This document shows positions 17,773 to 25,398 of a stretch of DNA of 47,873 nucleotides, in pieces; position 1 is the first letter of the stretch, and the number at the start of each line of letters is the position of its first letter. The notes under the pieces were generated by a model. That model was not told the DNA's origin, did not search any database, and was given only the letters and a program-made list of their open reading frames with translations. Made by a program: the position numbers and the translations under genes. The stretch comes from Candidatus Aminicenantota bacterium (GTDB lineage: Bacteria > Acidobacteriota > Aminicenantia > Aminicenantales > Aminicenantaceae): positions 1 to 47,873 of the forward strand of contig JAGGYH010000128.1 in assembly GCA_021162615.1 (NCBI GenBank), written 5' to 3'.

Positions 17773-19803
17773 TCACCGCCAAGGATCATCTTTTTTCTGT
17801 GTTCCAGCCGCAGGAGGCTGATGCACAGGCCGGGCTTTTTCTTGAAAGCGCGCCAGCCAGACCATCATTTCCCCCTTTCCCCGGTGAGCCCAGGAATAAT
17901 AAGGGATAGCAGTGAAATTTTGTTTCCGGCTTAGAATCTCTCCTTTAGGGCCTTTATAAAGACCCTGGGCCTCAGCTTCTATTACAGAAATTCCGTCAAA
18001 GAAGTCAGGTTTGTAGGCTGAACGGAGCTCCATATCATCAGGTAAAACAAGATTGCTGACCTGTCCGCTGTTATCCTTCCATTCCGCACAGAAAACAATA
18101 GGGCCTCTTTGAAAGCTGACTTTTCCTGTATTCTTCCCAACCTTTTCATGGCTTAACACTCTTCTTACAGGCATGGGAAAGTGGATCTCTATCTGATCTC
18201 CATTCTCCCAGACTCTTTCTATAATGGCGTACCCTTTGTCTGTTTTAAGCGCCCTTTCTTCTCCGTTTAATTTGAGAGAGACTCTTTCTTCGTTTTCCTT
18301 ATAAAAGTGGTACAGGTCACCGGGTACTGGTTTGTTCTGTGCCCAACCCGGAATCCTTATCCCCACGGAAAATTTATCCTCCTTCTCAGGAAAAACAGTG
18401 ATCGTCACATCCCCTTCCCATGGATAACGGGTCTCCTGCTCTACTCTAATGGTTTGATCTTTCATCTCCACACAGGCTTCACAGGAAGTAAAGAGATTGA
18501 CATAGATTCTATCTCTGTCTGCAGCAAACACATATCCCGGGACAGAAGGCATAAATCTTGATATATTACTGGGACAGCAGGCACAGGAAAACCAGGGACT
18601 TCTCTCATGCTGACCGAAAGATTCTAAAACATTCTGATAAAAGAAAAGGTCACCCGCAAGAGAAACGCCTGAAATGAGCCCGTTATAAAGCACTCTCTCC
18701 AGCACATCTATATATTTTCCCTCCCCATGAAGGAGAAACATCCGGAAGTTCCAGAGCGCATTTCCTATGGATGCACAGGTCTCGGAATAGGCTGTGGCGT
18801 TAGGCAGTTGATAGGCCTTTCCAAAGGCTTCGCCGGCTCCGGTAGCCCCGATTCCTCCAGTAATGTAAAGTTTTTTATACACCACATCTTCCCAGATACG
18901 GTCAATCGCCTCTATGTACTCAACATTCCCGGTCAAAGAAGCCACATCAGCCATCCCGGAATACATATAAACAGCCCTCACCGCATGGCCCACTGCCTCT
19001 TTCTGTTCCACCACAGGTTTGTGATCCTGAGAATATCTTCCATAGAGTTCCCGGTGTTCGCTGTGCCCGCGTTCATCCAGAAAGAATTTGGCTAAATCAA
19101 GATATTTTTCATCCCCGGTTACCCTGTACAGCTTGACCAGGCCTATCTCTATCTCCTGGTGTCCCGGAGCTCCTCTTTTTTTATCAGGGCCAAACACTTC
19201 AGCCACTAAATCTGCGTTTTTCAAAGCGATATCCAGCAGCGTCCTTTTTCCTGTAGCTCTAAAATGAGCCACAGCTGCTTCATAGAGATGCCCAGCATTG
19301 TAAAGCTCGTGCCCCAGATAAAGATTGGACCACCGGTCTCCTTCGCACCAGCGTACAGGTGTTTCAGAATTAATGGTTCTTGCCGTATAAAGATAACCGT
19401 CTTCTTCCTGTGCTCTGCCGATTATGGATATCAAATCATCCAAATATTTTTCAAGTTCAGGATCAGGATGCACCTGAAGGGAATAAGAGGCACCCTCCAT
19501 TACCTTATACACATCCGAATCGTCAAAGGGATATACGGTCTGGAATCCACCGCTCTTTATTCCAGCGGCTATTCTAAAGTTGTCAATGCGTCCGGTTTCT
19601 TCGCACTGCCTAAAAGCATACGGAATAGTCACACGGCGGTTGGTCTCAATTCTGGAAGACCAGAACTCATCATTGATGTGAACCTGAGTGAAAGGAACCG
19701 GCTTTATGGAATAATCTCCGGTTTCTCTGCTTTGGCAGGAACTGTTTATGAAAACGAATCCTGCAAAGGTTAAAATCATTAACATAGAGACATGCTTTTT
19801 CAT
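17773..19803 (-). CDS. GH127 beta-L-arabinofuranosidase-type lipoprotein (676 aa)
   Basis: This is a glycoside hydrolase of the DUF1680/GH127 family (HypBA1-like), predicted to remove terminal beta-L-arabinofuranose from glycans such as hydroxyproline-linked arabinosides. The lipobox ends at Cys23 (INSSCQ), so it is lipid-anchored. All HypBA1 active-site residues have visible counterparts: acid/base Glu325 (GAGEAFGKAY), zinc ligands Glu341 and Cys343 (YSETCAS), and the CC pair Cys409-Cys410 (CACCPSN), of which the first is the nucleophile in HypBA1. An (alpha/alpha)6 barrel followed by C-terminal beta domains fits the length. The start ATG has AAGGAGC 7 bases upstream. It is a single gene. 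A more distant paralogue lies at 25388-27466. Confidence 0.92.
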   Translation of the reverse strand: MKKHVSMLMILTFAGFVFINSSCQSRETGDYSIKPVPFTQVHINDEFWSSRIETNRRVTIPYAFRQCEETGRIDNFRIAAGIKSGGFQTVYPFDDSDVYKVMEGASYSLQVHPDPELEKYLDDLISIIGRAQEEDGYLYTARTINSETPVRWCEGDRWSNLYLGHELYNAGHLYEAAVAHFRATGKRTLLDIALKNADLVAEVFGPDKKRGAPGHQEIEIGLVKLYRVTGDEKYLDLAKFFLDERGHSEHRELYGRYSQDHKPVVEQKEAVGHAVRAVYMYSGMADVASLTGNVEYIEAIDRIWEDVVYKKLYITGGIGATGAGEAFGKAYQLPNATAYSETCASIGNALWNFRMFLLHGEGKYIDVLERVLYNGLISGVSLAGDLFFYQNVLESFGQHERSPWFSCACCPSNISRFMPSVPGYVFAADRDRIYVNLFTSCEACVEMKDQTIRVEQETRYPWEGDVTITVFPEKEDKFSVGIRIPGWAQNKPVPGDLYHFYKENEERVSLKLNGEERALKTDKGYAIIERVWENGDQIEIHFPMPVRRVLSHEKVGKNTGKVSFQRGPIVFCAEWKDNSGQVSNLVLPDDMELRSAYKPDFFDGISVIEAEAQGLYKGPKGEILSRKQNFTAIPYYSWAHRGKGEMMVWLARFQEKARPVHQPPAAGTQKKDDPWR

Positions 19804-19876
19804 TAGGCTGCTCCTTTAAATTTCCATCATTTTCCATGCGGCTTTTTGATTTTACCATATATTAAAAATCAATCCA

Positions 19877-20037
19877 CCTGGATGATGAACAAGTCGAGGT
19901 TGCTGCAGATGCGAGGCGCAGGGTATGAAGCTGTGCTCCTTCACCGCAAATACCCTGCAACAATGCAGATGCTGTGAGATCGGCTCGCCTGCAGGGTAAA
20001 ATAACAATCATTGCCATTTTTTTATGAATAGGTCAGG
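19877..20037 (+). repeat. Intergenic mosaic element, copy 1 (161 bp)
   Basis: The copy begins CCTGGATGATGAAC and ends ATGAATAGGTCAGG, whose complement (CCTGACCTATTCAT) makes an imperfect inverted end. Inside, CAGGGTA (19919-19925) and TACCCTG (19951-19957) flank a TGAAG/CTTCA pair, so the transcript or DNA could fold. The first 29 bases are identical to 41455-41483, and about 125 bases are closely similar to 39237-39361. There is no coding capacity. Confidence 0.85.
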
Positions 20038-20253
20038 TCCATAAAGATTTGGTGAACATTTTACTTGTTTTTTATTCCTCTCTAAAACAAACTCAATGGC
20101 AATCAATACGTTTCAAAATCCCAATGAAGTCAAGCCTTCACAGTTTGATGGTGCTGTTTGAAAAAAAATACTCTGGAGTTAACGCTCCCGGCAAAATCTG
20201 CGGCCATGCTTAAGGTCAAATAAATTATCCCTGCTTCTTATCTCAGATTTTTC

Positions 20254-20262
20254 TGGTATAAT
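20254..20262 (+). promoter_or_regulatory. Extended -10 promoter of the TauE-like gene
   Basis: TGG-TATAAT (20254-20262) is an extended -10 with a perfect hexamer; the -35 is poor. Transcription would start near 20269. This excludes the in-frame TTG at 20264 and leaves the ATG at 20285 as the start. Confidence 0.55.
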
Positions 20263-20284
20263 ATTGGCCTTTAAAGTTAAAATC

Positions 20285-21091
20285 ATGACTCCAATCAATA
20301 TAGCGGCAATGATTCTTATCGGAATCTTCACCGGAATACTAACAGGATTGACAGGTTCCTCAGGCGTTATGGTGGTGGTCCCTCTGCTCAACATGCTGCT
20401 GAATTATCCGATCCATGACTGTATAGGAACGAGCTTAATGGTGGACGTCATAGCTCCTGCAGCCATAGCCTATTCCTATTATAAACACGGTAATATTGCT
20501 TTAAAATCAGGACTGTGGATAGCTGTCGGTTCTGTTCTGGGGGCTCAACTGGGTGCAAGGTTTTCAGACAGCATCCCGGAGTTGGGATTGGCAAGGATCT
20601 TTGGGGTCTATATGATTGTCTTAGGGATCGTAATATGGAAGAAAGGGATAAACAGAGAAATCATAGCTGTAAAATTCAATAAAGTCCTGAAATTTAAAAC
20701 CCCGGCGCAGAAAACCATCACCTCTCTGTGCTTGGGATTCGTTGTGGGCATTTTAACCGGACTTCTTGGCGCAGGAGGAGGAGGCTTTATATTGATGCTT
20801 CTTATTTTCGTCCTTAATTTTCCTCTCCATCTGGCCATCGGAACATCTGTTCTTATTATGGCCATAACCGCTAGCTCCGGAACCGTTGGTTTTGCGCTTC
20901 ATGGAAACATCAAACCCATTGCCGGAATCATCATCGGAATAAGCGCTGTGTTCGGAGGGACCTTAATGGCACGATTCGTTAATCATATTGAAGAAAAGAC
21001 ACTGGCTAAAGCCATAAGCATTACGTTCATGCTGCTGGGAGCTGTCATGATCATCATCCGCTTCATTGAAACACACAAAATCGTTCCTTAG
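20285..21091 (+). CDS. TauE/SafE family permease (268 aa)
   Basis: This is an inner-membrane protein with about eight spans in two related halves. Each half opens with a glycine-rich family motif: GIFTGILTGLTGSSGVM near residue 12 and GILTGLLGAGGGGFI near 155. The family exports or imports sulfite, sulfonates or organic anions; the specific substrate is not visible. I start at ATG 20285 (MTPIN) rather than an upstream TTG because the extended -10 promoter at 20254-20262 would start the mRNA downstream of the TTG. The RBS is weak, with a very short leader. It is a single gene, convergent with the Npt1-like gene. Confidence 0.85.
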   Translation: MTPINIAAMILIGIFTGILTGLTGSSGVMVVVPLLNMLLNYPIHDCIGTSLMVDVIAPAAIAYSYYKHGNIALKSGLWIAVGSVLGAQLGARFSDSIPELGLARIFGVYMIVLGIVIWKKGINREIIAVKFNKVLKFKTPAQKTITSLCLGFVVGILTGLLGAGGGGFILMLLIFVLNFPLHLAIGTSVLIMAITASSGTVGFALHGNIKPIAGIIIGISAVFGGTLMARFVNHIEEKTLAKAISITFMLLGAVMIIIRFIETHKIVP

Positions 21092-21122
21092 ATGATTTTA
21101 TCTCTCTCCACTCAATATCTTT

Positions 21123-22502
21123 TTATTCTGCTGGCTGAGGCTGCGTCTCCTTCAGGGATATTTTTTTATGTTCTCTCACAATCAAGAAGCCCAGAACGAT
21201 CCAGACTAACGCCATGATGATATTAAATTTAGCAAAAGTTTCGACCACGATAAATTGGGCCCAGAGGAAAACAATCAAGCTGTGAGTGACATCACCGGCC
21301 CGGTGAAAAAAGGTGTCTGTAGCTGCTTTGGCCTTATACTTTTCCTCCCTTGAAGTAATAAGAAAGAGAGCGTGCCGCGTGGTGTTCATCAATGAGTAAT
21401 CTGTCCCGTTCTCTGCAGCTTTGATCCACTTGACAATGAGCAGGGAGGCTCCCATACTGATAAAAAAATACCCTCCCAGGGCAATAAAGGGAAGAATGAA
21501 CACAGCTGTTCTGATTCCAAACCACTTGAATATACGGGACACCAAAAACAGCTGGATAAACATGGCCAAAAGGTTCATGATAATATAAAAATCCGAATAA
21601 AAACTTCCAATGATCTGCTCAACCGAAAGCCCTCCTGCAGTTCCTGCCTGAACAGACTCAAGGGCCCTGTTTTTTATCACGCGGTCCAGTATGTACCCTC
21701 CATTGGTGTTGATAAGATTCAGCAGAAGGACAAAAAGGGCAATATAAAGGAGATAGCGCTTTTTAAAAACCAGCTTAAATCCCCCCCCTTTTTTCAAAGG
21801 TTTTTCTTTATCCGTAGATATTTCTTTCAAAGGGGTATCCGTCCCTGTTTCCACTTTACCCATGATTTCCCTTTTATGGATCACATAGGTAAGGACAATG
21901 CAAATACCCAGCACAGCTGCGGATACCAGAAGAAGCTGATACATTCCCATCCAGTTCTGGATGCGCTTAAAAATATAAGAGCCTGAGAAGGCACCAAAAG
22001 TGGCTCCAAAAGCAATGATGGGAAAAAGACGCTTCCCGGCGCCTTCTGTATAGATATCATTGGCAAAACCCCAGAACTGGGCTATGACCACAACATTAAA
22101 AATGCTGGCCCATATGAAAAAGATGATACTGATCGTGCTGAAAGGAATTCCAAAAAGATTCAACACCGAAAATATAATTAGGTTTGATATAAAAAACAGA
22201 GTGACCCAGGCAATGAGCTTCTGGCGTGGGACTCTTGATGAAATATAACTGAATGCCTTGATGACAAAGATGAGCAGGATCGAAATAACACCGTAAAGAT
22301 AGCTTTTTGTCTCAGGTCCCCACTCGGTAAGGATGGATGAATCCCTCACAATTTTTATGATGTAATACGCCCCCAGGATCAAATAAATATTCAAGGTCAG
22401 CAGTAAAGCTGTACCTGCTTCCCCGGGGCGGATATCCGTAAATAATTTAAAAAATTTATGAATAAATCCAGAATCAAATTCCTTGTTTCCCCTTTTATCC
22501 AT
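21123..22502 (-). CDS. Npt1/ADP-ATP-translocase-like MFS carrier (459 aa)
   Basis: This is a polytopic protein with about 12 spans. The N-terminal segment contains IRPGEAGTALLLTLNIYLILGAYY and KIVRDSSILTEWGPETKSY, features of the Npt1/TlcA nucleotide-carrier family also found in free-living bacteria, where the substrate is unknown. The ORF can be extended to a TTG at 22514, but the ATG at 22502 has GGAGG 5 bases upstream, inside that extension, so it is chosen. It is the last gene of the operon DUF1680-rhaB-rhaA-carrier, 106 bases after rhaA. The context argues for transport of a sugar or related metabolite rather than ATP/ADP exchange; that is inference. Confidence 0.78.
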   Translation of the reverse strand: MDKRGNKEFDSGFIHKFFKLFTDIRPGEAGTALLLTLNIYLILGAYYIIKIVRDSSILTEWGPETKSYLYGVISILLIFVIKAFSYISSRVPRQKLIAWVTLFFISNLIIFSVLNLFGIPFSTISIIFFIWASIFNVVVIAQFWGFANDIYTEGAGKRLFPIIAFGATFGAFSGSYIFKRIQNWMGMYQLLLVSAAVLGICIVLTYVIHKREIMGKVETGTDTPLKEISTDKEKPLKKGGGFKLVFKKRYLLYIALFVLLLNLINTNGGYILDRVIKNRALESVQAGTAGGLSVEQIIGSFYSDFYIIMNLLAMFIQLFLVSRIFKWFGIRTAVFILPFIALGGYFFISMGASLLIVKWIKAAENGTDYSLMNTTRHALFLITSREEKYKAKAATDTFFHRAGDVTHSLIVFLWAQFIVVETFAKFNIIMALVWIVLGFLIVREHKKISLKETQPQPAE

Positions 22503-22608
22503 GGAATCCTCCAAACATAGCGGTGAAGTTTTGCTCTTTAGATTTTTTCTTATAAGGAATAAAATGTCAATAAATTATTGAATTTCTCTTTTCCCGCTTC
22601 TTTAAGGT

Positions 22609-23877
22609 TCAGTCTCTTTTTCGGCTTATATCGGCATCATACTGGATGATTTCCCTTATATATTCTTGTCCGGGAGGAACATCCATTAAAAGACAAAAAT
22701 AATCCCACACAGCCCCGATAGGCATGGTCTTGAGCTCTTCGAGAAGTGCCAGCCGGGAAAAATAATCACCTTTATTTTCCACTTCCAAAAGCCTTTCTCT
22801 GGGCTCGAGAAGAGCTGACAGAACTGCCTTTAAAACAGCCCGGCCTCCGATGACCCATGCTCCAACGCGGTTCAAGCTGGCATCGAAAAAATCAAGAGCG
22901 ATATGCACCCTGTCCAGATAACCGCCCCGAACCACTTCTTCAAAAAGGTTTCGCGTGCTGTCATCTAAAACAGCGACATGATCACTATCCCATCTGACAC
23001 CGCGGCTGACATGAAGCAGAAGTCCATCTAAAAACTGAAACACCGCCGAAATCTTATCTCCGATGTTCTCTGTAGGATGAAAATGCCCTGTATCAAGGCA
23101 TATCATCTTGTTCTTTGTCAAAGCATATCCCAGATAAAACTCATGAGACCCGACCACATAGGATTCGCTTCCGATTCCGAAAAGCTTGCTTTCCAGAGAG
23201 TCTTTAAGTTCTTTTTGCGGATACCCCTCTCTGAATATTTCATCCAGGGAATCTTTGAGCAGGTCTCTGTGCCCTTTTCTATCCACAGGAATGTCCTTGG
23301 ACCCGTCCGGAATCCATATATTATGGACACAGGCATTTTTAAGTTCCCGGCCCATAAAGGCTCCGATCCGCCGGCATCTTTTTACATGTTCTATCCAGAA
23401 GAGACGTATGTTTTTATCCTTACTGCTCAGAGTAAAACCGGCATCAGCCAGAGGATGAGAGAAACATGAGCAGTTAAAGTCCAGTTTAAGCCCTTTATCT
23501 TTGGCCCAGTGAACCCATCCCCCAAAATGTCCGGGTTCTATCTTATCCCTGTCTATGAATGTGTCCCCGAATTCCCCATAGATGGCATGAAGGTTCAATC
23601 TGTGACTTCCGGGTAACAGAGAATAGACTTTTTCCAAATCTTGACGGAGCTCTTTCACTGTTCTTGCCCTTCCCGGATAACTTCCTGTGACCTGAATGCC
23701 CCCTCCTGTAAGGTGGGAACCGGGTTTTTCAAAACCGGCCACATCATCTCCCTGCCAGCAGTGAATCGAAAGGGAAACATCCTTTAATTTTTCAACAGCC
23801 TCTTCTGCATCCGAACCAATATCCCTGTACTTTTCCACGGCTTCATTATAGGCTTTTTCTATTTTTTGAAACTTCAT
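22609..23877 (-). CDS. rhaA: L-rhamnose isomerase
   Basis: This enzyme isomerises L-rhamnose to L-rhamnulose in the cytoplasm. The family shows clearly: SIHCWQGDDVAGFE near residue 38, LNLHAIYGEFGD, LKLDFNCSCFSHPLA, ACVHNIWIPDGSKD, CLDTGHFHPTENIGDKIS with the metal-binding Asp/His, and RVHIALDFFDASLNR near the end. The 422-residue length is normal. An ATG at 23883 has AGGAG directly abutting it, whereas the ATG at 23877 has AGGAG at 6 bases; I use the latter. It starts 9 bases after the rhaB stop, so coupling is likely. No rhamnulose-1-phosphate aldolase gene is in the window. Confidence 0.95.
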   Translation of the reverse strand: MKFQKIEKAYNEAVEKYRDIGSDAEEAVEKLKDVSLSIHCWQGDDVAGFEKPGSHLTGGGIQVTGSYPGRARTVKELRQDLEKVYSLLPGSHRLNLHAIYGEFGDTFIDRDKIEPGHFGGWVHWAKDKGLKLDFNCSCFSHPLADAGFTLSSKDKNIRLFWIEHVKRCRRIGAFMGRELKNACVHNIWIPDGSKDIPVDRKGHRDLLKDSLDEIFREGYPQKELKDSLESKLFGIGSESYVVGSHEFYLGYALTKNKMICLDTGHFHPTENIGDKISAVFQFLDGLLLHVSRGVRWDSDHVAVLDDSTRNLFEEVVRGGYLDRVHIALDFFDASLNRVGAWVIGGRAVLKAVLSALLEPRERLLEVENKGDYFSRLALLEELKTMPIGAVWDYFCLLMDVPPGQEYIREIIQYDADISRKRD

Positions 23878-23886
23878 ATCCATCTC

Positions 23887-25398
23887 CTATCGATTATAGT
23901 CAAGACCCTCTATCTCTTTACGGCTCTCCCTGCATACTCTTTTAAAACGGTTATAATGCCTCTCCCATTCCTCACTCTCCGCCGGGTCATAAATCCGAAG
24001 GTCAAAAGAGGCTGAAATCATATTCCGCACATTCTCTATAGAATCCACCTTGTCAACGGACAGAGTCTGTATCATTATGTTGCCCACAGCCGTAGCTTCA
24101 GCAGGACCGGCAACAACCGGAAGTCCCAGTGCGTCAGCCGTATACTGGCAGAGGACCCTGTTGCGGGAACCGCCCCCAATGATGTGGACTTTGCTGATAC
24201 GCCTGCTGCAGAGAGAACAAAGCTCATCAAAAACACACTTGTATTTGAATGCGAGGCTTTCCAGAACACACCTCACGAACTCAGAAATAGTCTCCGGACA
24301 GGGCTGTCCGGTTTTCTGACAGAATTCCCTTATGGCTTCTGTCATATCCGCCGGCTTTAAAAACAAATGACAGTCAGGATCAATAAGAGACCGGAAAGGT
24401 TTCGCCGAACTCACTGTTCGCATTAATTCACCGTATTCAATATTACTGCGCCCCCTCCATTTTTTTCTGCATTCCTGAAGCAGCCATAATCCTGTAATGT
24501 TTTTGGATAATCTGAACTTATGTCCAATCCCTCCTTCATTTGTGAAATTCAGTATAAAACTTTCCTCATTGATAAGGGGAGAGTCTAATTCAATGCCCAT
24601 TATGGACCAGGTGCCTGAGCTTATAAAAGCCCATTCCTTTCCCTGGGCCGGCACAGCAGCCACGGCCGAGGCTGTATCGTGTGTGGCTGTGAGCACTACA
24701 GGAACAGACGCTATTCCTGTCTGCTCTGCCACAGATTTTTTCAGCAGGCCGATAGTCTGTCCAGCCGTTTCTACATCCTGCATCAGGGATACAGGCACAT
24801 CCAGAATCTTAAAAAGCCTCTCCTCCCACTCGTCTTTGCAGGGATTGAAAAGCTGTGACGTGGTGGCATAGGAAAACTCAGTGACCATCTCCCCTGTGAG
24901 AAAATAATTAAAGATATCCGGCATAAAGAGAAGATTCTTGCCTCTCGTTATGAATTCAGGGTTTTGAGTCCTGAGAGCGTAAAGCTGAAACAATGAATTG
25001 AACTGAAGAAACTGGGTCCCGGTGAGATCATAGACCTCTCTTGGGGGAATTTTTCCCAAGAATTCTATCATGGCTTTCTTATTGCGCGTGTCCCTGTAGG
25101 CAAAAGGAAGTGAAATAAGATGGTCTTCTTTATCGAACAGGCCAAAATCCACTCCCCATGTATCAATTCCAATACTGCAGACAGAGCTTTTGCTGGCATT
25201 GGCGCCTTTGCTTATGCCCTTTTTTATCTCTTGGAAAAGATAGTGAACATCCCAATAAACATGGCCTCCTTTGGAAATCATCCTGTTATTAAATCGATAG
25301 ACCTCCTGGACCTGGATTTCATTTTTTTTCAGTGTACCCAGAAGGGCTCTTCCGCTTTCAGCTCCTATGTCAAAAGCAAGAAAAGAATTATGACTCAT
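23887..25398 (-). CDS. rhaB: L-rhamnulokinase
   Basis: This FGGY/ASKHA-family kinase phosphorylates L-rhamnulose at O-1. The N-terminal phosphate loop is LAFDIGAESGRALLG. GIDTWGVDFGLFD and PFAYRDTRN follow. The ATPase parts are TATHDTASAVAAVP, ISSGTWSIMG and HIIGGGSRNRVLCQ with GPAEATAVGN. The length (503 aa) is normal. A GTG-started extension to 25437 exists, but GGAG lies 7 bases before the ATG at 25398. The ATG overlaps the 3' end of the upstream DUF1680 gene by 11 bases, pointing to translational coupling. Confidence 0.95.
   Translation of the reverse strand: MSHNSFLAFDIGAESGRALLGTLKKNEIQVQEVYRFNNRMISKGGHVYWDVHYLFQEIKKGISKGANASKSSVCSIGIDTWGVDFGLFDKEDHLISLPFAYRDTRNKKAMIEFLGKIPPREVYDLTGTQFLQFNSLFQLYALRTQNPEFITRGKNLLFMPDIFNYFLTGEMVTEFSYATTSQLFNPCKDEWEERLFKILDVPVSLMQDVETAGQTIGLLKKSVAEQTGIASVPVVLTATHDTASAVAAVPAQGKEWAFISSGTWSIMGIELDSPLINEESFILNFTNEGGIGHKFRLSKNITGLWLLQECRKKWRGRSNIEYGELMRTVSSAKPFRSLIDPDCHLFLKPADMTEAIREFCQKTGQPCPETISEFVRCVLESLAFKYKCVFDELCSLCSRRISKVHIIGGGSRNRVLCQYTADALGLPVVAGPAEATAVGNIMIQTLSVDKVDSIENVRNMISASFDLRIYDPAESEEWERHYNRFKRVCRESRKEIEGLDYNR

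Larger units (their letters stand above)
19804..20284. other. Divergent gap with one intergenic element
   Basis: There is no gene in these 481 bases. 19877-20037 is a repeat element (separate entry). 20038-20250 shows nothing recognisable. The right end carries the promoter of the TauE-like gene (20254-20262). Confidence 0.7.

Noticed and set aside
19264-19773. 169-codon plus-strand open frame
   Set aside because: It lies entirely antisense to the GH127 gene, whose family motifs and RBS are clear. There is no RBS or recognisable product on the plus strand.
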